Of a DNA stretch of 64,000 nucleotides, positions 24,501 through 36,079 are shown in pieces. The stretch lies in contig OY856411.1 in assembly GCA_963693085.1 (NCBI GenBank), positions 1,353,057,550-1,353,121,549 on the forward strand, in the 5' to 3' direction. Position numbers and translations under genes: made by a program. How positions within the stretch are numbered: the stretch's first letter is position 1; the number at the start of each line of letters is the position of its first letter. The stretch is from Alisma plantago-aquatica. Its lineage: Eukaryota; Streptophyta; Magnoliopsida; Alismatales; Alismataceae. The notes under the pieces are model-generated. The model did no database searches. It was not told where the DNA came from and worked only from the letters and a program-made list of their open reading frames with translations.

Positions 24501-27134
24501 ACTCAGGCATCAAACGATCTTAACCTTTTTAGACCTCAAACGGTCTTGTACACTAAACCTCCAAATGGTCTTGGACTGCCCTTGAAACCATTCGGACCGT
24601 TTGGTCTTGTTGACTTTTGAAACCATTTGGTATAGTGCACACTCAATACCATTTGACCAAGATGGGTTGAAGACCGTTTGGTCAAGTTTGACTTTGAAAC
24701 CGCATGGACACAACCAATCTTGAAAATGTATGAGACCAAACAGTTTGGGATCGTTTGGTCCCAAACGGTCTTGAGACCGTTTGGTCCCAAATGGTCTGGA
24801 GACCGTTTGGACTCAAACGGTCTTGAGACCATTTGGACCCAAACGGTCTCGTTTGGTCCAAACCACCTCAAAACTGCAAGGACCAATAAGTGTCTCAACC
24901 ACTTCAATTGAATTATGGTTTCTAATGTTGAACCCCTCAATTAGTCATGCACTTGTTAGCCACTCTCCAATTGAGTCAATTAGGTCAACCCTCAACTGAT
25001 TTTACACTCAATTGGCCCTCAATTGATCATCAATTGGGGCTTGGATCAATTGGATTAGGGTTTGGAATTGATGACCCTTCAACATACTTCAATGTGAGTC
25101 TAATTGATTTGTCACCATTGAACCATCAATGAATTTGGTCATGACCTGACCCCAAACGGTCTTGGGATCATTTGGATGACCTCTAAACGGTCTTGAGATC
25201 ATTTTCTCAAGTCAACATCAAAAACTAACCCAACCAATTAAGGTTTGATACATTAAATTGATCATTACGTCAACAATCAATTATACTTCAACTTGTTACC
25301 TTTAGATCTTCAACCACTTGACCATAGTCAACCCTAGACCTCCAAACGGTCTTGGGTGACCCCCAAACAGTCTTGGGATCGTTTGGATATCCTCCAAACG
25401 GTCTTAAGACCGTTTTCCCATTAATTTATCAAAACCAAATCATTCATTTAGGGTTTGGATATTGGAATTTGGTCACTAAAATCAGCAATCGATTACTCAT
25501 CAACTTGATATCATTCGACCCTCAATTGGTCAACTATGCTTAACCATAGACCTCCAAACGGTCTTCGGTGATCACCAAACGGTCTTGAGATCGTTTGGGT
25601 GATTTCCAAATGGTTTTGAAACCATTTGGGTCACTCAACCCAAACTTCAACATAATTGAATTATTGAAATCAACAATAGACCCGATATAGGGTTTAGGTG
25701 GTTGATGAGCCTTCAATTGGTGAACCACTTGGAATTGATTGATGATTTTTGGTAGGTAATTAGTCCACATTATTCTCAAAAGTCCTCCAAATGGTCAACG
25801 CCTCCAAATGGTCTTGGACCATTTTCTTCCATGCGTTCATGTGAAACCATTTGTATTCAAACGGTTTGAAACCGTTTGCTCCAAATGGTTTGGCAAACCA
25901 TTTGGACAAAGGTTGGAGACCGTTTTCTAAAGTGAAAACTTGGATAAACATAGGAATTAATGTCATCATATTCTACCTCAAGAATAGGGGATGTTCTTCA
26001 CGGAATTTCTAGTAAGAACACAAGAGTAATAAAGGAAGAAGAGTAATTAACGATTTTTCATGGAGATGAAGATGCAAAAACAAAGCTCAAGGTTTAAAGT
26101 TATAAAACTCTCCTTTAGGTCTGATCCATAGCTCCTAGCTCCGCAACTTTAATGGTGGTTTGAGCTCCAGCAGTTTTCCAAGGCTCCTTCTTCACTTTTT
26201 GGATGGAGAAGATGGCTAGAAAGGAGAATCGTGTGAAGAAAATCAATAATCCAACCTTGCTTTAGGGTTCCCCCCCAAGAATCTGAGGTAGAAGATGACC
26301 AAGACTTACCTACAGGTTGATTGTCCTCCCTATGCTCCAGAGTTCTTCCTTGGTCGGCCAAATCAAGAAGATAAGGAAAAGAATTAAGGGAAACGATCCC
26401 TTATTTTGTTGGAAAAGGTTCCTATGTATATTTATGGGTCTTTTCAAAGAAAAAAGAAAAAGGATAGTTATTTCCTTTTTATCTCCCAAAATATCCACCA
26501 AGGCTTGCTACATAATTGGACACGTTCCACCTACTAAACTCATGCAAACTCCTCTATTATCCGAGGTTTAAATGAAAAGAACCCAAACATCTTAATAAGT
26601 TGTATATTAAAGAGCCATTTGCTAAAATCTTGATTATTTTAATATCAAGATTATCTTTCCTTTTTGATCATTCAAATGAGGCACCCTTATCATTTTATTT
26701 GCTCTATTAGATGCCAAGAAATATGAGAGATCCTCTAGAGGGTATATTTAACATGTTGAACCCTAGGTTTTGGGTAATTTGCATATTACATCAAAACTAA
26801 GTTTCAATACACAAGGATTGCTCTACAAGCTATATCTTGGTGCTCAAGCTTGTGGAATCCATACCACCAAATCATATTCATTCTTATGATGTCTCAACAT
26901 CAAAGGAACATCTTAATATGTGCAATTTGCAATTAAACCATTCAACTTGGGTAATTTGCACTTTAGTCCAAAATAGGAAATCATTGCTTCAACATTGTTC
27001 AAACATGACCAAAATTGAAACATAAGTTTCTCATGAGCCCTAAATACTTTTCCCAAGACAAGATTAAGCATCTACTCAACCTTATTCGGCAAAAAATCTA
27101 GGGTTAATTCATAACCCAGGTCAGGGATGTTACA
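21597..27134 (-). repeat. 5' LTR of element C (5,538 bp)
   Basis: Partner of 12159-19104. TSD AAGAG follows at 27135-27139. Unusually long for a plant LTR. It contains the longer version of the near-palindrome array (24509-25929) and lacks the retroposon. Confidence 0.93.
24509..25929. repeat. Near-palindrome array in right LTR of C
   Basis: Includes a perfect 10-bp inverted pair, CCAAACGGTC and GACCGTTTGG around TTGA, at 24761-24784. Several further units follow in tandem up to about 24860; those are missing or reduced at the matching place of the left LTR (about 15330-15360). Extra units relative to the left LTR also lie near 25355-25375 and 25553-25620. The left LTR keeps slightly different units near 15140-15170. 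Confidence 0.88.
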
Positions 27135-27174
27135 AAGAGTATAAAAAAGGAGAGAGAAAATCGAGGTTGTCACA
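27135..27174 (-). repeat. Terminal remnant of element B 3' LTR and right target duplication of C
   Basis: AAGAG (27135-27139) is the duplication made by C. The remaining 35 bp up to GGTTGTCACA complete the LTR of B, whose minus-strand start is TGTGACAACC. Confidence 0.8.
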
Positions 27175-29393
27175 TCCTTCCCTCCTTACAATAAATTTTA
27201 TCCTCGAAATTCATCCAAGATCATAATTAAGAGTCTAAGTCAAACTCCATCGAGTCTAGGTATCCAACCATGGTTGTCAAGGCATTTTCTCCAATGGGAA
27301 GCACACTTAGGTTATCATCATTGAGGGTGTACTCATATCAATTATATACATATTACTAGGTGTTTTATCATGTTACGATATCATCACTAGCATTAGGGTT
27401 CCATATCCCCTATTGTTATCACTTAGGGTTTTGTTCATGTATTCACGTTGGCTCAAGGTGTGTTGTCAAAAACTATATTATCATTTTCTCTAACATGTCC
27501 ATAATCATGACTTCCCAATGATATTATCATTGACCATGTATATTTCATCATTATATTAGATTTCATGCATTTTTTAGTCTTCCCCAAAACTTCTACCAAC
27601 AATCTCCAATTATTTTCATCATTTCTCATCTTGGATCTTAAATTAAGAAATTTATTCATCACACTTATTCTAGTTGTGACCCCATGAGCATTATCATATC
27701 GAGCTAATCATTTTTCATTTTGGTATGAGATTAGGCATATTATCCTTGATTATTCAAGTCAAGATCTCTAGGCATCATCATATCAAGTTCATCATTCAAA
27801 TCTACATATTTCATGTATGGTGTGATTTCATATTAGGTCTAGATTACGAGATTACCATACATGTATCAAGTTTTCAGCTTAAGTGAGATTATTTCATGTA
27901 TCAGTCATTATATGAGGGATAAAATTATCATCAATATAGAGGTTTCATAATTATCTCACTCGTATCTAGAAAGAACTTCCCAAGCTCAAACCACTCAAGC
28001 TAAGAACTATCTATGTCAAGGAAAAACATGCTAACCACCAACACCTACCCATACCAAACTTTTACCCAACATACCAAATGGGAGAAACCAGTATATTTCT
28101 TAACATCAAACCAGTAACGTGAGTATGAGACTCATCATGGAGACAACATGTCATGTACATCATATAAGGGTCTTGGGACATCTCCCTGGCCTATATACCA
28201 AACATCATATTCAAATGCCTCCATCTCTAGGGTTATATCTTTCCATAGGAAATCTAGGATTCATCATTTTTAAGGGTACCACAAGCTAGGTGAATTGACT
28301 CAATACTAAGAATTATTCTAGTAAGGGACTCATCATCATGTATTTCATCATGAATATTTTTCAACATTTCACATATTTTGGAGTTTAGATATTCTATCCT
28401 TCTCCCGTGGTGGGTAGACTCATAACAAGAGGTCACCCTTTTTGTATGTCCCATGCTAGAGGTCCTCCTTTGTAAATAGATTGAGACATGTATTGGTTTC
28501 AAACCACATATCTCATATCGTATATCACCACGTATAAAACTAGGCACAAGAAAGCATGCCAACCCACTAGCTATGTTTAACACATTAACCATGTCGTCTG
28601 TACCATACCTGGTGCTAGATCTAGATGGGGTTGCATTTTCAAACTCTTCTCATATCATCAAACATAACTTGAATCACCTTGAAACATCTCATAACATCAC
28701 ATTAACATCATCGTCATCATTCATCATCATCTTCATCATCATTATAATCATCATCATAGGTCATATGGTCTACTACTATCCTAACCTTTATCATGGCTCT
28801 AGACAACTCTAGATACTATAACTATCAACTAAGCACTCTCATCTAGACTTTATGTTACATCTATTTCTCTTAGGTTACATGGACACTCACTATCTTTCTA
28901 AGTGTGGTAACATTTTCATATGTACATATATACTAGTACTTGAAATAGGTTTTCTTCAATGTTTAAATAGGAAATGAAAGCCACCATACTCCATTTGAAT
29001 AAAAGTAAAACCAAAATGAGTTACCACACTCATTAGGTAGTCTAGTACCATGAAACCTAGAGAACTAGAAAGATCATGGTGCGCACCTATTTAGATACCC
29101 TAAGCACATGTCGCAAGCATATGTCTAGGGTTAGGATAAGATCTTCCTTTTCTCACCCTCCTATACCTACAACCCATACTATAGGACAGAAGGAGGAGAA
29201 AAAAAAGGTTCTATGGGTTACACAAGTCTACACCTAGTTCTATAACATCTAGGTTCTAACCTGGAGGCTGAGTCAACTTAGTCCACAAAGGACAACTCAT
29301 TAAGTTTGTAAGTTTGAGATGTAAGGTTATGTTTAGTTTGTGTTTCATTTGAGAAATGTTTGGTGTAGTTATTGTTGATGCTCAGATACCATC
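27175..29393 (-). other. Non-coding interior of element B with primer site and polypurine tract
   Basis: The polypurine region adjoins 27174 (minus strand TTTATTGTAAGGAGGGAAGGA). The primer site TGGTATCTGAGC lies at 29380-29391, 2 nt from the 5' LTR, with one mismatch to the site in C. The 2.2 kb between has only short, unrelated frames and a CAT/CAT-rich patch (about 28695-28760). No gag or pol motif was found. Confidence 0.7.
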
Positions 29394-30054
29394 TGTCACG
29401 GAACCAAAATCTTAGTCCCATGAACCAAACAAACACCAAAGACAACATGCAAAATTGTGAAATTCTAAGCATACATGAACATATAACAAGACAAAAGCAC
29501 CAATCATAATCTCAACATTCAATGAGATGTATTAAGCAACATTGTGTTTATCACAAGATTTCCATTAAATATTCAAGAATACAATTTTACAAGCCTTCTC
29601 AAGTATACTAGGTATCTTACAACAAGCACACCTGACATAGCTCACCAAACACATCAACTACTAGCTTTCTTTGAACCTAAAAACAAAATATGAGAAACGG
29701 GTCAACACATGAGGTGTTGAGTACAGGGATGAAATATACACATATACATAAGTTTTGCATAATTTGAAAAGAGAATACAGTAGTAAATGAGTAATAATAA
29801 ACATGTTAACTATTTAGAAAAATGAGAACCCATGTTTTATGTCATTTCATTCCAGTTATACCATCATTTCATGCATTCATCAATATCATGTATTCGTAAG
29901 GCATTTTATGGACATCTTCTCCCAGGAAGAGTCTATGAGGGTGCTCAAGATTATCTAGCCCTTTTATCAACAGTCCGCCCTATCTTGATAACTCAAGGAC
30001 AACACCATTTTCATGCCCTTACCCCAAAACTTAAAGCAGGTGCATGAGGTTTGT
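29394..30054 (-). repeat. Truncated 5' LTR of element B
   Basis: About 660 bp matching 8899-9556, from TGTCACGGAAC to TGCATGAGGTTTG. Similarity stops at 30054 where a LINE fragment begins, so roughly 2.6 kb of the LTR, including its 5' terminus, is missing. Confidence 0.82.
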
Positions 30055-30672
30055 TAATGATGCCCCATCCCCCATATTTGATAGGTGTTGTTATTGTATC
30101 CCAATTGTCCAAGTAGATATGTCAATGGAGGGCATTTAGTGTATAGTTGTTCTAGAGAAAATTTCTTTTGATTTTTTCAATCATGTTGTGGGTTTTTGTG
30201 GATAGAGGGATGCAACTAAGGAAATGAGTTGTGATGGTTGTTATAACGTTTTTGATGAGAGTGACTGTGCCTGCTAGATTAAGGAAAATGTTTGTCCAAG
30301 AGTTTAGCTTGTTTCGGATTTTGTCAATGATGGGGCTCCAAATTGAATGGGTTATTGGCTGTAGCATAATAGGTAGCCCAAGGTAGTTGAAGGTAAAACT
30401 TTCTATTTTGCATTTGAGAAGAACTTTATATATGTGCAAGATGTTTTGATGTGTGTTAGCACCAATGATAGATGATTTGTTGAGATTTATTATGAGCCTC
30501 GAGATGTATGAGAAGATCTCTATAATGTGAATGGTATTGATGATGATAGTGTCATCAGGATTGACTAGGATGATGGTGTCATCTGCAAATTGAATGATGT
30601 TTTCTTGACATTCATGTGGTGAGACTATGAGGCCATGAGAGGTGGCAAGTTTAATCATGTTTGTGAACACTG
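30055..30672 (-). pseudogene. LINE (L1-type) reverse transcriptase fragment
   Basis: Minus-strand translation shows QFADDTIIL (the catalytic FADD motif of non-LTR reverse transcriptases), then NYLGLPI, WSPIIDKIRNKLNSW and a LNLAGTVTLIKNVI segment in the order seen in plant L1 ORF2. Past a stop it continues as LDNWDTITTPIKYGGWGII up to the join with element B at 30055. There is no 5' part, poly(A) or target duplication. The fragment is therefore cut on both sides, and the join at 30054/30055 looks like a deletion or recombination point. Confidence 0.8.
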
Positions 30673-30719
30673 TGCTATGTATAAGATAGGTTTATGCTTA
30701 TATTATCTATAATGTGACA

Positions 30720-30930
30720 TATATATCTCTTCATATTTGGATGTTTTTCAGAGAATATAGTGCCATATTCGATATCCGATTCGAAAGTATCCAAATATTA
30801 TTTTTAGTATCTGAATCTGACTCGACGAATGTCGAATATGATTTTTTTCTTGATTTTTGAACCTGAATCTGAATTGAATATGTGATTTTCGAATATCCAT
30901 TTACAGGTCTAGATGGAGCTATCCATCTCT
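30720..30930 (-). mobile_element. hAT-like miniature element relic
   Basis: The minus strand reads AGACCTGTAAATGGATATTCG, followed by repeated 'GAATATC/GGATATTCG'-type words. This is the style of short non-autonomous hAT elements of plants. The other end and an 8-bp duplication were not identified, so boundaries are approximate. Confidence 0.35.
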
Positions 30931-33886
30931 GATACATTTTTTTGTTTATACTTCTTTTAAAGCTCCTTACCTTGGAAATATGGATCATTCATAATCTATG
31001 GTTGATAAATAATTTATCGACCATGTATATTCAAGAGTAGAGACTTAAAAGTGAAGGCATTCCTAATACACACCTGAGTACCCAGGATAAGCTTGACTGC
31101 AAGGGTAAAAGAAAAATGAAGGGAAGTGCTCCTATTATAGGTGAGGAGTCTAGGACAATTGAGGACAATGTCAAAGGAAGCAAGGCTAACATGAAATAGT
31201 TTTTATTCTATCAGGAAGGACATGATAAAAAGAGTGCTTCAAATATAAAAGTGGTCAAAAAAGAAAGGTATGGCATCTCTTATTTTTAATGAATGTCATC
31301 TTTTACATGTTTAATTATATAATTGGTGGCTTGACCACTACTAAAATTTGGTCTATTATTCAATACTATATATGATGAATCAAAAATTGTTAATACTAAA
31401 ATCAATATGTGAGGACTCACCCCCACAAATATGAGACTAAATCTATCACTTGTATTTTTAACATAAGTGCACATTTGTTAAGGACACAATTCCTCATTAC
31501 AAAATGATGCACTCATCATTTTATGAAATATACCTTGTAGAAATATCCCACCATACGATAATCATTTGCCTCCATATTTCCCTCCATGCCCATAAATTAT
31601 TTTTCCTAGATGATGTCTAATTAAAAAAATAGAACCTTGATTATCACTCGTGCGCTCTTGTACATTTTCATCACAATTTCCACCTCTCCTCCCTACCCCT
31701 CTCATAATAGTTCATCTACACTTATTATGTTGTTGCACCAAGGTTTCTAGTCATTTTTTGTCATCGTTGAAGGTTCATGGGCCTCACCTTCAACCTCAGA
31801 TAGATCCTCTAGGATAACTTTCGAGTGGGATAGGAATAGTAGAGGAGGACAAAACATACCATACTATATTTTTTATCTTTGATCCTGCCTCACACTGACT
31901 TCTCTCACAACTATGGATGAATATTCCATGCTTTTGATTCTCTTCTTTTATGTGTTCCTCTAGAATATTGTTGAGGTTTTGGACGGAAATAAATTTTGTG
32001 TTTGATATGAGTCTATTATTGAGGGCCATTGCCTCAAATGGACCTACCTTTATTGATGAAAGAATCTAGAGATACAAGGTATAACTAGTATAGACACACA
32101 AATGATTGATATTGTAAATGATAGCCACAAGGGATACAAAATAAGTAAATGTTGGTTTTAGATGATATCAAAAAAGGTTGCAGACAAATAGATATGTTTA
32201 ATATGTATTAGCTCAGTTCATTTGTTAAACTTAGATGCATTATCAGTTGGCTCTCTTTCTTTGAATTTCAAAAATGCATACAACTTGATGTAAATAGATG
32301 AAAACAAAGAGAGGGTGGATTAGGAGACCAACCTATGATAAGATAAGAAGCTAAGAATTGCAAGCATGTTAACTAATTTAAACTACACAATACAGAAGCA
32401 AGGATAAGGAACAATATTTCCCTCCTTGAGTGTTTAACAATCATCGAGCACCACATATACATTTTGAAAACAAAATGATGCCTTGAGATCCATAAATCTC
32501 ATATCTAATATCAAGATACAATGACATCTGCTCTCTAAACATTTCAACAAAAATGGAGACAAGGTTTAGGTTATATGGAACTTTAGCGTCTAGAAAACTC
32601 ATAGGAACCAAAGTATATGACCTTATCATTAACAACCATATCAAGGTCTACGAGCCACACCTTCTAGTGATAAATTGTATGGTCAAACTAAATAAATTAA
32701 TTTAGCAAGAAACAATGTGGAAGCAAGAGGCACTAGCATTTTCATAAGTTGGTTTCTAGTGACAAATTTTCATTTAGTTATCCCCAAAGTCCAAGGAAAA
32801 GAGATTCACAACATTAAGTAGCTTCTAGTTATTCTGTGTTTTTGTTCTTGAATATGTCATTTATTTTCTAGAAATAAATAGGAGCCATAGTTGTTGGTAT
32901 TATCTAAGTTTCCCTTCATGTTCTGGTTTTACTAAATGTTATGATTTAGTTTACTTGCATATAAATGTCCTATAATATTTTTGGCATGATTTTTCTTTAG
33001 ATATATTTGTCTTGGTTTCCCTAGTAGCTTGTTGATGCTAGAAGACACTAAATTTTCTTGCATTTTGGTTCCCCAATCTATTTTTGTTTGTGGCTAAGTG
33101 GTAAAATTTGAGGATATTCTATTAGAATTATTGGAATTTGAACCGAATTTGTAGCATCAACAGATCTTGGTCTTTGTCACTGCTTATATGTCTTGTGTGT
33201 CTCAATCTGTAGACCAATCATAACCTTTAATTAATATATTTTTGATTTTTTTTCTGACTAGTCTACCAAAAGGGTTAGTATTATTCTTGATGTTTTATGG
33301 TTTTAGTGAGAGGATGAGAATCAAGCTTATTCTGAAAGATCGAAGGCCTTAATACTATATATGATGTCTGCTATTATGCTTTATTATATTCCTTCATGAT
33401 GTGCTCTCAGACGTACTTCATGTAGGTTTGGGATGACTATTTTTCTAGATCCCAAGTTCTTTCCTTTTTGTTCTTTGGAAAATGTGAAGTTGACCTGCAT
33501 GAGGTTTACTTCTTGGTGCATATTCCACTATGTGGATGCGTCTAAATGTTTTATCTTTTGGTATTCAAGTATCTGTTTGAAGGTTGCTTACGCAATTGAA
33601 GATGATGAAGATTTACCCTGACTTCCTATCACAGTGAGCATTTTTATGCTTACTTAGATGATTATCTCTCTCACATTTTCTTCATTCTTCGTAATTGTTC
33701 AAGTGACACTAAGGTAGAGGTAGGGGGTCTTGAGCTTGGTACTCCATCCTAGACTTGATCTCTTTTACGTTGAGATGAGTTCTTCTTATTTTTGGTTTAG
33801 TAGTGACCTTGGCAAGATCCTAGGTTTACAAAAGAGTACATCTTCTTACCTTAATTGTGGTTAGGTTGGGAATCCTAGGTTGGCAC
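30931..33886. other. Unassigned AT-rich sequence between elements B and D
   Basis: No gene supported. A coding-like stretch at about 31076-31195 (+) reads DKLDCKGKRKMKGSAPIIGE and continues to KANMK before a stop; I do not recognise it. 33738-33830 resembles the DNA just right of element D (55623-55715). The rest is short frames without recognisable content. Confidence 0.35.
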
Positions 33887-34553
33887 TTTAACATACCTAA
33901 ACCTAGCATCATAACTCTAGAAATCCTATTTACATGATTATGATATCATAATCTTTGGTTCTTTCGATTTGACTAAACAAGGATAAAGTTACACCTTGAT
34001 CTACAATGTTAATGTGAATAGCGTGAATAACTCAATGATAAGCCATAACACATATATGCCTAATAATTATAACATATAAAGTGGAATATTAATATAATAA
34101 CATGTATATGTGCTAACATGCGAGTAAGTTCATGAAATATGTCACATATGCTTTCCTTGGTATTCATATAATGGCTAAATAAAAAGTATAATGTACTTAA
34201 AACATGTAGTATAGTAACAATTGGAATTTTCATGTGCAAACATAAAAGTAAAAGAGGATTTGATGGACTACATATGTTAAATAACTAAAATATGGAATAT
34301 TTTGTATAATATCCAAAGATAATTGTTTTGGTAGTAGTGTGAAGATAATGTGAGTCTAAATAAGAAATAATGAATGGTAATGATATAGTGTTATACTAAT
34401 ATAATGGTGTTGAGCCTAAAATTGTAATTGTGTTACAACTCCTAAAAGGAAATTCCAAAACCAAAATATAATGGTAAAATCATTTTTCCTGGGTCCCAAT
34501 TAGCTTGGTTGCAAACTTTCACATTATTTGAGTAATAATAATTATCCTAATTT

Positions 34554-34718
34554 ACCCGACCAGTGTAGCGTAGATGGTTCGGCCCGACTGTCCTCCCCGG
34601 GGGACCCAGGTTTGAAACCTCATGTTGCACATTGTATTTACCAACCCTTGGGTCATCTGGGCTCTGGAACCTGTTTGAGGGAGGGGGGGAGACTAAGTCT
34701 CCTTCTAACTAAAAAAAA
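34554..34718 (+). mobile_element. tRNA-derived SINE
   Basis: About 165 bp with an RNA polymerase III box A (GTAGCGTAGATGG, 34565-34577), a box B (GGTTTGAAACC, 34609-34619) 31 nt later, and a terminal A run (34711-34719). Flanks are imperfect 13-bp duplications, ATTATCCTAATTT (34541-34553) and ACTATCCAAATTT (34719-34731). The matching site in the 3' LTR of D (about 52313-52325) is empty and reads ACTATCCTAATTT. Family not recognised. Confidence 0.88.
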
Positions 34719-36070
34719 ACTATCCAAATTTCATTTAGAAAAGAAAATTTGAGTTTTGATCCAAAATATTAAATATTATGTTCAGTGACTTAAAAAGTAG
34801 AAATAAATCTCAAATTCGATTTACACATACCAAAATTGGTCTGTGTGTGAATATTCATATTAATTTTCACAATTGTATATATCCTAGTCTTACTTAGGAG
34901 GGAGAATGTAAAAATATTAGACTAATTATTAGAAAAAGAATATAATATATTAAATCAAAAGTATAAATGAACCTGTATTATTTATGTGTATATAATTTAG
35001 GTGAATTTGTAATATGACAAATTGTGGTATAACATAGAGGAAAATGATGTTGTACATGCTTGTTAAATCTATGAGAAATTTTTCATGGTGGACAATTTTA
35101 AAAATGTATTTAATTTTCAAAATACAATGTAAACAAGATAATTGCAACAATGTGGAATATGTGAGATATTTTAATGAATTAGAACAAATTTTAAATAATG
35201 AATTTTCTCTACTCAATGCTTGAAAGAAATAAATAAATGAAAATAGTCACGTTAACATTTCATATAGGAAACACATATTTTAACTCGATTATATGTTTCT
35301 TTCGAAAAAATAAACATTGCCAAATTTATATCATTAATTACTTAACCATATAAGAAATAATAATAATATTAACTAAATAAGTTCCTTAGTAAGCCCCCCT
35401 CACATCCTAAAATTGTTAACAACAAGGAAAAGTAAGAAAATGGTTCAATAAATAATGTTTACACCCTTTTGATTTGAAATTCATGTGTCTATAATAATTA
35501 GTTTTGGATAAATAAATTTATATCACCTATATCCTCTATAAATATTAAATAAAATATATTATCAATAAGTATGGTTGCCTCAAATTTATAATTTTGGATT
35601 TAACTTGATATAGATGTCATTTATTAAAACAATTTTGTTATACATGTCTTCGATGACTCTTTCATGATAAGAAAAACATTGTGAGAAAGTCATTTTGTAA
35701 TGGAATGAATAAGTGTATATAAGATCTTGATAAATGGAATATAGAGAAGGAATTCAATAAGTATATCCTTCACAATTTTACATTAAATTGTTATACACAA
35801 TTACATTGAGTAAATCATTACACAATGAGATATTTAGTAGTCTCTTTATTATAAATGTAGTGGTCAATATTTCTACAACCAAGTTGTTAAAACAAGGGGG
35901 GGAATAAAATTTAGACATATATAAATATAAGGGAAATGTTTTTTCTTTTATTTTATTCATTCCTATCATTTGTTAAAGAATGTTTAACTCTTCTCCTTTT
36001 ACAATTTATGTTACATATGGTCCCTAGTAAAAAAGTTGATAAGTTTCTTGCTTCCCAAGCCTTATAATTC

Positions 36071-36079
36071 TATATATAG
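36071..36079 (+). promoter_or_regulatory. TATA box in 5' LTR of D
   Basis: TATATATAG followed by ACCCCTCTCCATGG. The same place in the 3' LTR (about 54245-54252) keeps TATATATA followed by CCCCTCTCCATGG. Transcription would start about 30 nt downstream. Confidence 0.55.

Larger units (their letters stand above)
12159..27134 (-). mobile_element. Element C: complete gag-only LTR retrotransposon with giant LTRs
   Basis: Two direct repeats start TGTGGCATACAACTC (12159, 21597) and end TCAGGGATGTTACA (19104, 27134). The element is flanked by AAGAG on both sides. On the minus strand it reads 5' LTR, a 6-nt gap, primer site TGGTATCAGAGC (initiator tRNA-Met type), a broken gag with zinc knuckle, a 53-bp tandem array, then the polypurine tract GGACGAAATTC..AAGGGGTGGATAA and the 3' LTR. 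The interior is only about 2.5 kb against LTRs of about 5.4-5.5 kb. No protease, reverse transcriptase or integrase is present. The polypurine motif and primer site fit chromoviruses. It sits inside element B's LTR. Confidence 0.92.
8899..30054 (-). mobile_element. Element B: non-autonomous chromovirus-like LTR retrotransposon, interrupted and 5'-truncated
   Basis: Direct repeats begin with TGTCACGGAAC at 8899 and 29394 and stay alignable for about 660 bp. On the minus strand the order is 5' LTR (29394-30054, truncated), primer site TGGTATCTGAGC (29380-29391), 2.2-kb interior, polypurine tract (about 27175-27205), then 3' LTR (27174 down to 8899) split by element C. The uninterrupted LTR would be about 3.3 kb. 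The interior has no gag or pol that I can recognise. The polypurine context (TTTCGAGGATAAAATTT followed by AAGGAGGGAAGGA) is the style of Del/Tekay-like chromoviruses. Classification below that is not possible. Confidence 0.8.

Noticed and set aside
28573..28812. ORF with Ile/Ser-rich translation
   Set aside because: Produced by a CAT/ATC-rich low-complexity stretch in the interior of element B.
34565..34619. Possible tRNA gene
   Set aside because: Box A and B are present, but no cloverleaf was apparent, and the sequence continues into a poly(A) tail with target duplications, so it is a SINE.
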